Assembly: GCF_963259705.1 (NCBI RefSeq)
Contig: NC_081861.1
Location: forward strand, 108,158,102-108,222,101
Origin: Myotis daubentonii
Lineage: Eukaryota > Chordata > Mammalia > Chiroptera > Vespertilionidae
Length of the DNA stretch: 64,000 bases
Reading direction: 5' to 3'
The notes under the pieces are model-generated. The model did no database searches and was not told where the DNA came from. It saw only the letters and a program-made list of their open reading frames with translations. Below, one piece after another: positions 45,451-55,686 of the stretch. Both the position numbers and the translations under genes were made by a program. Numbering within the stretch: position 1 is the first letter of the stretch; every line of letters begins with the position of its first letter.

Positions 45451-45836
45451 CCAATCAGAACCAAACTGGCTGGCAGGGGAGGACAGTTGTGGAGGACCAG
45501 GCCAGCAGGGGAGGGCAATTGGGAGTGAGATCAGGCTGACAGGGGAGGGCAGTTGGGGGTGACTAGGTTGGCAGGGGAGGTCAGGTGGGGGTGATCTGAA
45601 GGGCAGGGGAGCAGTTAGGTGTTAATCAGGCCAGCAGTGGAGCAGTTAAGGGGTGATCAGGCTGGCAGGCAGAAGTCCCAGATTGTGAGAGGGATGTCCG
45701 ACTGCCGGTATAGGCCAGATCCCACAGGGGTCCCAGACATCTCCTGAGGGGTTCCAGATTGGAGAGGGTGCAGGCTGGGCTGAGGGACACCTCCCCAAGT
45801 GCACAAATTTCATGCACCGGGCCTTTAGTTGTTTAA

Positions 45837-46269
45837 CACTAGAAAGACTGAAATTTAGTATATACCTATATTGCCCAAAAGCAGTCAAAATGACTGCATT
45901 GTGAAAGAATAATATCAGAGCACTCTTCACTTATGTTCCTTAGCTTTTCCAATAACTCACTTCTATTCGACATTTCTTTCATGAATTTAGGGCGCAAAAG
46001 AAATAAAATAAACAACTTATTAGAACAAGTATCACTGCATAAAGATTCGAATAACAAGTACTAGTTTAGCTTATTGAGCAACTGCAACTTATCAAGTATC
46101 GACAATTTATCATGTACTTGTATGTTATCATGTGACGGTAATCGAAAAAAAATGAAAACTGTTATTTCAATACAGAGCCGAACTGGTCATATAAGAAATT
46201 TACTCAATTCAATAATAAAAGTCTAAAATTTCCCAAGCAATCAAAATGACTGCTTTTGGGCAATATAGG

Positions 46270-46316
<47 letters not shown>

Positions 46317-46476
46317 GGAAATGAAGGAGGGGGAGGTAACTACAATTATTAATAAACGCATTTATATGTTGTACAAAAAGTCACAAAATTCTAAGACATT
46401 GTGTCCTTATATACATAATTGTTTTTCTAATTGAAATTAAAAAGCAGTCAAAATGACTTCCTTGGGCAATCTAGTG
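45837..46476. mobile_element. piggyBac-type MITE (640 bp) at TTAA
   Basis: TTAA lies on both sides (45833-45836 and 46477-46480). The ends are CACTAGAAAGAC and (reversed) CACTAGATTGCCC, sharing CACTAGA. Near each end lie subterminal inverted blocks: 'attgcccaaaagcagtcaaaatgactgc' at 45871-45898 is mirrored at 46239-46266, and a third related copy lies at the right end. No transposase is encoded; a (TA)n tract sits inside. It inserted into the TTAA of L1 'ttgtttaataacatg'. Confidence 0.87.
46273..46314. repeat. (TA)n microsatellite
   Basis: 21 TA units inside the piggyBac-type MITE. Confidence 0.95.
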
Positions 46477-47231
46477 TTAATAACATGCTATTTAGTTTCC
46501 ATATGTTTGAATGTTTTGTGATGTTTTGATTGTAGTTGATTTCTAGTTTCATGCCATTGTCATCTGAGAAGATGTTTAATATGATTTCAATCTTCTTGAA
46601 TTTTTATAGATTATTTTGTGTCCTAACATGTTGCATATATCTTAAAATGTCCCATGTGCACTTTAGAAGAATGTATATTCTGCAGCTTTGGTGTAAAATG
46701 TTCTGTGAATTTCAATTAAATCCATTTGATCTAGTGTATTGATTAGGGTGACCATTTCCTTATTGCTTTTATGTCTAGACGATCAATCCAGTGAGGTCAG
46801 TGCAGGTTTATAAGGTTAAATAATTTATTGAAGTCCCCTACTATGATTGTATTGCTTTCAATCTCGCCTTTAAAATCCTGCAGAATTTTTTAAAATATAT
46901 TTGGATGCTCCTGTATTGGGTGCATATATGTTTACAAGCATTATAGCTTCTTGTTGTGTTGTTCCTTTTAGTATTATGAAGTGACCTTCATTGTCTCTTG
47001 TTATGGACTTATTTTGAAGTATATTTTGGCAGATATGAGTATTGCCAAAACAGCTTTTTTCCTTTGCATTTGCATGAAATTTTTTTTTAATCCTTACATT
47101 TTCACCCTATGTGAGTCTTCTTTTCTGAGTTGGGTCTCTTATCGATAGTATATATATATGGGTTCTGTTTTCTTATCCATTCAGCTACCCTATGTCTTTT
47201 TATTAGAGCATTTTAGCCATTTACATTTATG

Positions 47232-47736
47232 TGAAGGGGAATATAAGACATCTGGGGGACTAGCAATCTGAATCTGTGCTGGTAACCAGTATTCTGATGC
47301 ACATTCTTGCTAGTAGATAATTAGCTCCATTCTTATCTATGAAGCTTGTCCTGTCTTACAGAACCTGTTTCCTGGAATACTCCCATTTTAGAGAGGCCAT
47401 AAACCATGAACCATGCAGAACCCCCATAGGGAGTTGGCAGTGCTGGCGCCAGCCAGGCAGGCCTTGGATGTAATCTCACTTCCCCCATCCCAACTCACGG
47501 GGGGACTGCAAAGCCCACAAAAATTCCAGAAGCCTGATCCATATTTGGGGTACAAAGAAACTAAAGGGGATAAAAAGGAAGGCTTCCTCCATATTCATCA
47601 CTCAGGCTTTGGAGGTTGATTCCCCTGAGTCACTGCACTAGTGTATCTGCAATTCTGCATTAAAGGCTCCTCTTCTGAATCCTCTGAGTGCCCGGCTGAT
47701 TATTCTCCTGCACTGCCTGGCAGCTTATCTGCAACA
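47232..47736 (+). mobile_element. Solo LTR (505 bp) with 4-bp duplication, ERV1-like
   Basis: Begins TGAAGGGGAATATAAGAC and ends TTATCTGCAACA. TATG flanks it (47228-47231 and 47737-47740). It contains GATAAAAAGG (TATA-like) and GCATTAAAGG (poly(A)-like). Four-base duplications are typical of gammaretrovirus-like ERV1. It sits in the 5' codons of the L1 ORF2, in the LNVNG segment. Orientation is inferred from these signals. Confidence 0.78.
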
Positions 47737-47875
47737 TATGATTGTTACTCATAGGCACTTATTTTTTTCATTATTATCCTTTATGCCTGTGTTCTCTTCA
47801 TTTCTTCTTTGTACAACAGTTCCTTTAGCATTTCTTGCAGTGCTGGTTTAGTGGGAATAAACTTTTTTAGCCTTT

Positions 47876-48229
47876 TTATTCTGTGAAGTTCTTTATTTCA
47901 CCTTCAAATTTGAATGATAGCCTTGCTGGATAGAGTATTCTTGGGTTCAATCCCTTGGCTTTTATTACTTTGTATACTTCATGCCACACCCTTCTGGCCT
48001 GAAGTGTTTTTATTGAGAAATCATATGACAGTCTAATGGGAGCTCTCTTGTAGTTTACTTTCTGTCTCTGCCTTGCTGCCTTTAAGATTCTTTCTTTTCC
48101 TTTAACATTTGCTACTTTAATTATTATGTGTTTAGGTGTGGGTATTTTGGGGTTCATTTTGATTGGGATACTCTGTTTTCTGAACTTGAGTGACTTTTCC
48201 TTCACTGGGTTAGATAAATTTCCTGTCAT
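47876..48229 (-). pseudogene. L1 ORF1 fragment of the interrupted minus-strand L1
   Basis: Minus-strand translation contains PKHIIIKVANVKGKERILKA, then SIKTLQARRVWHEVYKVIKA and PRILYPARLSFKFEGEIKNF, the RNA-binding and C-terminal domains of L1 ORF1p. The upstream coiled-coil part (about 48230-48600) is out of frame, and the terminal codons beyond 47876 are lost. Confidence 0.88.
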
Positions 48230-48653
48230 TATTTCTTTGAACAGGCTCTCTATTCTTTGCTCAAATTCTTTCTTTCTGGTACTCCTATTATGCAGAGCTT
48301 GTTAAGTTTCATGTTGTTCCAAAGCTCCCTTAAACTCTTTTCTTGCTTTTTAATTTTTTTTCCAAATTGTTGTTCTGAACAGGTATTTTTTTTTTACCTT
48401 GTATTCTAATTCACTGATTTGGTCCTCTGATTCTTGTAGTCTACTGTTCATTCCTTCCAGGTTATTTTTTATTTAAATTATGTCATTCTTTATTTCCACT
48501 TGATCCTTATTCATGGTTCCTAAATCTTTCTTTATTTTTTAATATATTTTTACTAATGCTGGTGTAGTTCTGATCAAGTTCTATAAAGTTCACATTAAGT
48601 TGCTTGTAGTTCACACTAAGTTGTTTGAGCACGCTTATTACCATTATTTTAAA

Positions 48654-48793
48654 CTAGAGGCCTGGTGCACGAAATTCGTGCACTGGGGGGTGGGGTTCCC
48701 TCAGCCCAGCCTGCCCCTCTCACAGTCCGGGAGCCCTCAGTGGATGTCCTACTGATGGCCACAGTCTGGCAGCAGAGGCTCGGAGCAGGCATC

Positions 48794-48840
<47 letters not shown>

Positions 48841-48977
48841 TGTCTGTCTGTCTGTCTGCTAGGTCTTGCCCCAAGCTGCGCCATGTAGGCTCGAAGCAGT
48901 TGCCGTGTGTGAGTGTGTGTGTGTGTGTGTCCCCACTGGGGGTCTGCCCCCAGCCACACTGGAGGCTCAGAGCAGGC

Positions 48978-49015
<38 letters not shown>

Positions 49016-49870
49016 TGCTGGGGGCCTGCCCCCAGCCACACCATGGAGGCTTGGAGCAAGAGGCCCTCTGTGTTGATTTCTCAGGCTCCTGGCCTCCACT
49101 GCATGTTGTACTCTCTCTTGAGCTATGGCCAGGATGGGGGTTCTGATTGCAAGCAGGGCTTTCCTGCTCCCGGATCGCCATGGTGACTGGGGAGCAGGCC
49201 CAGCTGGGGGCTGCCTACAGGCCAGGCTTTCCTGCTCCCATGTCTCCATGGCAACCGGGGAGCAGGCCCAGCTGGAGGCTGACCGCAGGCCAGGCTTTCC
49301 TGCTCTCGAATCAGGCCCAGCTTGGGGCTGCCCACAGGCCAGGCTTGCTTTCCTGCTCCCGGATACTCATGGTGACCGGGGAGAAGGCGCAGCTGGGGAC
49401 TGCCCACAGGCCGGGCTTGCTTTCCTGCTCTTGGATCACTATGGTAACTGGGGAGCAGGCAAAGTTTAGGGCTGCCCACAGGCCGGGCTTGATCTCCTGC
49501 TCCCGGATCCTCATGGTGACAGGGGAGAAGGCGCAGCTGGGGGTTGCCCGCAGGCCAGGCTTGCTTTCCTGCTCCCGGATCAGGCGCAGCTGTGGGCTGC
49601 CTACAGGCTGCACTTTTCTACTTACCAATGGCCGGATCACCACAACGACCCAGGGCCCACCAGCACTTTCCTGCTCTTCAATAGTCATAGGGTCCCAGCT
49701 GGGGGTGGGGCTTAGCAGTGCAGGGCTTAGGCAGCACGGGGGTCCCAGCTGGGGGCTCAGGTGGCACACAGGGGTCCTGGCTGTGGGCGGGGCTTATGCC
49801 CCATTGCCCAGGGCTACACATGGGGCCCGGATGGCAGCTCACGCTGTCCTGCCCTGCCTGTAGTATAGGA
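48654..49870 (-). mobile_element. Helitron (1.22 kb) with TG arrays and minisatellite
   Basis: The left end is CTAGAGGCCTGGTGCACGAA with perfect GTGCACGAAATTCGTGCAC, after A (48653). The right end is TAGTATAGGA, immediately followed by another Helitron module. The interior holds three (TG)n arrays (48796-48839, 48905-48930 and 48980-49014) in a repeating context, then ~65-70-bp units (49140-49620) of 'ggctttcctgctcccggatc..ggtgaccggggagcaggc'. Long open frames here on both strands come from the repeats. Confidence 0.9.
48796..49014. repeat. Three (TG)n microsatellites
   Basis: Arrays of about 22, 12 and 17 TG units, plus five TCTG units at 48838-48858. They are separated by related 'gggggcctgcccccagccacac' text, which suggests duplication of a unit already holding a TG array. 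Confidence 0.93.
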
Positions 49871-50624
49871 TAGAGGCCTGGTGCATGGGTGGGAGCTGGC
49901 TGGTTTGCCCTGAAAGTGTCCCGGATCAGGGTGGGGGTCCTGCTGGGGTGCCTGGCCAGCCTGGATGATGGGCTGAAGGCTGTTTGCAGTTAGTCACACC
50001 CTCTTCAGGCTGGGGGTCCCCACTGGGGTGCCTGGCCAGTCTGGGTGAGGGCCTGAGAGCCATTTTCAGGCTGGAGGGCAACTTAATCTCCCAGACTCTC
50101 CTTTTTTTTTCTTTTCTTTTTTATTCTGGGATTTATTTACCTTCTATAGCTGTCACTGGAGCTGAGAGCTGGCTCCAGCTCTGAGGGCTGAAAGCAGGTT
50201 TCTGGGTCTGTTTGGCTTCTATAATTGAAACTCTGTTGCCATCACAGCAGCTCTAAGCTCTGAGGCCAAAGCTGGCTGAAAGCAGGTTTCTAGGTTTGTT
50301 TGGCTTCTATAATTGAAACCCTGTTGCCATCACTGCAGCTCTAAGCTCTGAGGCTGAAGCTGGCTGAAAGCAGGTATCTGGAGCTTGTTTAGCTTCTATA
50401 ATTGCAACATAGTTACCTAGAGTGCAGCTCAGAAGCTGGCAGCGGCAGGCTGGGAACATTGGCTTCCTCCGTCACTGGAGCAAGCAAGCCTCCTGTTCGC
50501 TTCAGCTGCGTGGCTGCCAGCCGCCATCTTGGTTGGCAGTTAATTTGTATATCCTGATGATTAGCCAATGGGAAGGGTGTCAGGGTTATGGTTAATTTGC
50601 ATGTTTCTCTTTTATTAGATAGGA
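49871..50624 (-). mobile_element. Helitron module adjoining the previous Helitron
   Basis: The left end is TAGAGGCCTGGTGCATGGG. The right end is TTATTAGATAGGA before T (50625). It is homologous to 41340-41953 and also follows another Helitron's 5' end directly. Inside, a ~96-bp unit ('gctgaaagcaggtttctgg..ggcttctataattgaaac') is repeated about three times (50185-50410). Confidence 0.85.
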
Positions 50625-51250
50625 TTATATATCTGACAAACTGCTTGCCTCCATTTCAATTAATTCATTTTCTGGCAATTCCTCCTCTCTGTCATTTGGG
50701 GGCTGTTTTTCTCCCCATTTCTTGTCCCTTTGTAAGTTTTCTATGTATTAGATTACACTGCTATGCCTCCCAGTCTTTGTGGGTTGGTTTTATGTAGTAG
50801 GTGCTTTGTGGGATCCAGTGGTAGAGTATCTCAGATCTCCTGAGCTGGATGCTCTAGGAATGCACCTTCTTTGAGTTATTTCTGTTCTTCTGTGATAATT
50901 GGATCTTGAATATTGTTGTCCCATTCTTAGATGGAATCTCCTCTTTGACTGGCTTACAGTGAGGCTCACTCCTGACCATGTTATGTGAACTGTTGTAAAG
51001 GTGTTGACAGAACAGAACAAAGTACAACAAAATAACATAAGAAACAATAGAAACAAAACAAAACATACATAATACCCCTACAAAAGCAACCACAAAAGAA
51101 AAGAGAATTAGGAAAGCGAAAATAGAACATGAAGGATAGAAGAAAAGAAAGAAACAATACTAGGAGAAAAAACAGGGTGGGGGAAGAATAAGGGATATGA
51201 AGGGGCAGAGATGAAATAAAGAAAAATAATAATAAAGAATAGGGGTAGGA

Positions 51251-51475
51251 GCCCTGACTAGTTTGACTCAGTGGTTAGAGCTTTGGTCAGCAGACCAAAG
51301 GGTCACAGGTTCCGTTCCCAATCAAGGGCACATACCTCAGTTGCAAGTTCAATCCCTTGCCCTGGTCAGAGTGAGGGTGAGGGCAAACAATTGATGTGTC
51401 TCTCAGGTTGATGTTTCTCTCTCTCTCGCCTCTCTTTCCTCCCTTCCACTCTGTCTAAAAATCAATGGAAAAATT
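51251..51475 (+). mobile_element. Ves SINE in L1 5'UTR
   Basis: The head is 'gccctgactagtttgactcagtgg', the B-box-like part 'ggttccgttccc', then the 'gatgtttctctctctctc' block and an A-rich end. No firm target duplication was seen. Confidence 0.88.
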
Positions 51476-52599
51476 AATCTCAGGTGAGGATTAGGAAAAA
51501 AATATAGGGAAGAAAAATTGTATAAAAAAAGAGGAAGAAAAAAATTTGAAAAGTAAGATAGAGAAGATAGCCAGTATACTCAAAATAATAAAAAAAGAAA
51601 AGATGAGAAAGGAGGAGAAAAAAAAAAGGAAAAAGAATTGAGCAGGGTAATGAAAGAGAAACAAATAGATATATGAAAGAAACAATAGAGACTAAAATAA
51701 TAACAAATCAATAAAGCAGATTGATAAAGAAGATAAAGAAGTGATGTTTGTCTCAGCAGAGTTCAGTGCCTCTTTGGAGCTCCCTTTGGATGCTGCTCTT
51801 CTGATGACTGTGGCTGACTGTTCTGTCTTCCATATCTGGGTTCCTTGCAAGTACTTAGGTGCTAGCCACTGTCAGAAACTGTTCTCTTTTGGCTTTCAGC
51901 AATCTGTTTGAAGCTCCAAGAGATCCACTGTGTGAGCGTGTCTCCACAGGACTTGGCTGCTCATGGGAGCTGCCAAACTGCACTCTAACACCAGTTTGTT
52001 AGCTGCACAGGGCTCAAGTATGAGTCAGCAAATTTCCCCCAGGTTCCGTGGGCTTCACCTCCACCCACCTTTGCCTGTCAACCTGCTGTCAATCTTAATT
52101 ACTCAAAAGTCTGTTTCTGACAGGACTGTAGGTGGAATTAGGAGCCTAGACTTCTAGATCTCCCGTGAGGAGGAAGTGTTGTCCAGATTTCAGGGAAATT
52201 GGTAGATGTGTTTCCCCATCACAGAGCTACTCCTCTGAGACTGTCCCAGAATATTACTCTGTCCTTCTCTAGGCAGAGATCTTTGTATGCAGTCCAGTGG
52301 GATCAGTTGGACACCATGAGTTTCTATCAGCTCTCCTGTGAGGGGGAAGCACCAGTCAGGCTCCTGGGATAGTGGAGCGGATGACCCCACCCCCAATCCA
52401 GTCACTGATGCTTCCTGAGACTATTCAAACCCCTAGGCTTTACCTTTGCTGCTATTTCCTCTAAAAAGGTTAAGATGCAGGGTGTGGCAGGCAGGGCTCC
52501 TGAGGGTGTGGCAGGCTGTATAACCTATGGTGTTTTTGTTTTGTTTTTTCCTTTTCCTGAACTGCTAGCACCTCTCAGGAAAAATGGCTCTTTTAGTTT

Positions 52600-52625
52600 G
52601 GGGGAGGGGGCGGGGGGGGGGGGGG
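52600..52625 (+). repeat. G-rich run
   Basis: GGGGGAGGGGGCGG followed by fourteen or more G. It could form a G-quadruplex. It lies in the minus-strand L1 5'UTR, where it would be a C-run in the sense strand. Confidence 0.85.
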
Positions 52626-53229
52626 AACTACCGAATGCAGGACTACTAGCTGCTGCTTTCCCACGTCTTCCCCCAATACTTCCCACACCAGCCTCTCCTT
52701 AAGCACCTCAAGTTCACACCGTCCTTCCTACACCAAAGCCTCTGGTGAGAAGCTGCAAATGAAACTCCTGTGCTCTGGATTAAAAACAAAACAAAACAAA
52801 AAATAGGAAGCATTTTCTCTAATTGGCTCCAGGAGTAGCTCCCCTCTCCCAGGCAGCTAGAAGTCCTGCTGCCTTTTGCAGCTGGATATTATGTGGGCCA
52901 CTGGTCTTGGCTCTGGCGCTCCGGACTGTGGAGTCCAGCCTGGGTTCTGGGCCATGATCTTCTCAGGGAAATAACCTTCCCATAGTTAAGAGATCCTCCC
53001 TCACTCTCAGCCTGCTGCCCGTGGAAGCTGGATCAGCTCCAACGACCTTGCCCTTCCTACTAGTTTTCAGGTATCTTCTGTCCTTCCTTGCTATTAGTCC
53101 CCTTCACTGTTGGATATCAGTTGGTAATTCCAGGTGAATGTTTCCCAATTTAGTTTTTTTTCCAATCTGGACCCGGAAGGAGGTGCAAGAAAGGTCTGCC
53201 TATTCGGCTACCATCTTCTCTCCCCCAGC

Positions 53230-53242
53230 CTTTTATATTTTT
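53230..53242 (+). other. Right copy of the 13-bp bracket
   Basis: CTTTTATATTTTT, identical to 17336-17348, directly after the 5' end of minus-strand L1 sequence. Confidence 0.5.
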
Positions 53243-55686
53243 GAAATCTAATATTGCTAAAATGTAATTTATATGAAGGATACTTTGAAAATAAATCTGA
53301 ATTGTGGTGTACAATGGAATATTAATCTGTTAATTTTAGGCTACATCAAGCTAGAATTTTATGTAGAGAAGCAGGATATTTTTTTCTCGTTGGTAGGGTC
53401 ATGTGGCAGAATGCAAATAAGTTCATTCTCCTGCCCTGTAGGCAATAGTTGGGAGAAACGGTCCCAGCTCAGCAAAGCTCCTTAGTTTCTGAGGTATGTG
53501 ACAAGCTCCATTTTCAAAGCTGTCTGGGTAATAAGATTTGGCACATTTGTTGAATTGTAAATGCAAATCTGTACACCATGTAATTAACATATTCTTGGAA
53601 CAATAAATTATATCTGAGAGTTCAAGATGGAAACATTAGGTGAGTCATAGGTATTTCTATTTTTGAAAGCATTTGGAATGTATTTTGAGCACTTCATTTC
53701 AGAAAATATACCATTTAATTTCAAACACTTTTATTGTTTGCAAACATAGTCCATACTCACTTCATTTCATTATATAGACTTGTTTGTGTTTTCAAATGAC
53801 ACAAACTAACATAATAGCTTTCTATATTTCCTTAGAGAATCCACAATTAATATCCATGGGCATTTTGCAGGAACTTCTGACCACGATTTTCTCTTAGATA
53901 CTCTGAATTCCCTGTAGAGAACGAAGGGTAGGGGAAGTGGATGTTATAGCACATGATCCACAAACTAGAACCTTAGGCCACTCAGTGGCAGCTGCCCTTA
54001 GCATTTATATTAATGACGCATATGTTCAGATGAAAGTAACAAAACAACCAATGGAGGTTTAAGCAAATAATAGCTTTTTTCCCCCACATACTAGTAAAAA
54101 CAAGTCTACAGGTAGTTTGTTGCTGGTGTTGATTTAGTGTTTATGCCATCTGACCCAAGGAAGTTCTAATTTTTTCTGACCTGCTATTGTTACTACAATC
54201 TTCATGTACATTGTCTCATTGTCATAAGATGCGTTCTGAAGCTCCAGACATTATATTTACATTTAAGGCAGAGAGAAAGAAGGGAAAGGGTCAGTGGCAG
54301 TAGATATTTGCTTAATGTCTCACTACCGTAACTGAGTCACATTGTCCACTAATCTGTAATGGAATATGGGAAACTGAGTTTTTGGCTTTCTAGATTCTAT
54401 AATGGGAAGTTTCAAGGGAGAAAGGCATTGAAATTGGATTGGGGTTAGCTAATTAATAAGACATTTCTCCTTCTTAGGTCTGCTGTGGTAATGCCTCTTG
54501 GCAGTGCTATTAGTCTCATCAAATAGATTGTTGTTCACCAATGTTTGCATTGAGAGTAGTTCCCATCACCCTGGGATTCAGGAGAAATTCAAGGTTAGTG
54601 ATCCAGAGGACATTTGGAGTGACAGTAAGCATGGCATTCCAAGCCATTGCTTCCCTATGATTTTAGTTCATTACCTTGGATCAACTTAGTAAGTGTTCAT
54701 GGTCTCTCTTTTTAGGATCAATTCGCTCCTCTTAGGATCAATTTTCATGTAAATACCATATTCTATTAGTTCCTAGACACACTATTTGTCACACTTCTGC
54801 TGTGACAAATCTCTGACATTAGGCTTTACCTTTAACAAATGTGTCTTACAACCAATGTTGGCCAAGTAGCTATTGTGATATAGTTGTCATTGCATGTATA
54901 TGTGGAAATAGGGTCATAACTGTTCATAATATCAACACTTGAGTTATATGCATTGTTGTTAGTACATGTGTTGAGATAATTGTTATTTAAAACATCTTTA
55001 AAAAGATTACACTGCTACTAAGCATCAAAACAAATGTTATTTTGTACACAGAAAGGTATGAAAATAAAACAGCAGGGTGTAAATTTGATATTTATAAACC
55101 AAATATGTATCACTGGAGGAGTAACTGCCAGCATCAAGACTTGCAGAATGAGTGTCAGTACTCTTGATGACATAGAGAATGATTCTGTGTTAAAATTACA
55201 TGTACAGTCAAAATATGACTGAAAAAAGAGCTAGACTGTGAATATGAGGAAGTTTTAGGGATTCCTCACATGTGTTTTTCTTATATTTTTATTCCTATGG
55301 ATGCATAAGACTGATCTATAATTGAAATCTGTATGAATGACTCTAAGAGTTCTTAAAATAAGTGTAAAATAAAACTTCTAAGTGATCAAGAAACATTGTA
55401 TCATAGGCTAATTGATAACATTTTTTTCTTAGTATACCTAAAATAATGGTGTACCTTACAGTTAGTACCGTATTACACTAATGAAATATGGTATATACCT
55501 GAAGAAAGCCCCATCATTATTATAGACTTGCCAAATTATATGTGGGAAGAGAGACCTTAGGCATAAGCTGGAAACTGCTACATGGACAGTAGAGAAGACT
55601 ATTATCAAGGAAATTTCAGAACAAAAAAGAAAATTTATGAGGAAAACAGACAAAATTGACTCATTTCTATGAAGATGATTATGAAA
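53243..55686. other. Intergenic sequence, nothing recognised
   Basis: About 2.4 kb of AT-rich sequence without a recognised repeat or credible gene. Short open frames (for example 55034-55222) have no domain. It looks like older unique DNA. Confidence 0.45.

Larger units (their letters stand above)
43675..45828 (+). mobile_element. Helitron carrying two LTRs and an 88-bp tandem repeat
   Basis: The 5' end is TCCGAATATATAAAAACCC after A (43674). The 3' end is GTGCACAAATTTCATGCAC then CGGGCCTTTAG before T (45829). Joining the flanks gives L1 'cattcattgtttaataac'. Inside are a betaretrovirus-type LTR (43710-44472), then 88-bp repeats, the second of which is split by a solo LTR (44903-45357), then a GC-rich tail with ~35-bp 'aggggagggcagttgggggtga' repeats (45480-45660). 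The LTRs may have entered before or after the Helitron moved. Confidence 0.82.
36775..53229 (-). mobile_element. Full-length LINE-1, minus strand, heavily interrupted
   Basis: The 3'UTR begins at about 36775 ('ttgttgatagtattacagatatc'), ORF2 runs from roughly 37060 to 47230, ORF1 is near 47740-48600, and the 5'UTR ends at 53229, where reversed it starts GGCTGGGGGAGAGAAGATGG. Pieces are 36775-39026, 41954-42193, 42663-43674, 45829-45836, 46477-47231, 47737-48653 and 50625-53229. Insertions are six Helitrons, a piggyBac MITE, a solo LTR and Ves SINEs. Removing them restores L1 text, for example 'cattcat|tgtttaataacatgc' and 'acatttatg|attgttactc'. Frames are broken. Confidence 0.82.

Noticed and set aside
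48720..49249. His-Thr-repeat proteins of 150-166 codons on the minus strand
   Set aside because: They translate the (TG)n microsatellites.
49147..49863. 238-codon plus-strand open frame and long minus-strand frames around it
   Set aside because: Product of ~65-70-bp minisatellite units and TG arrays inside a Helitron. Repetitive composition only.
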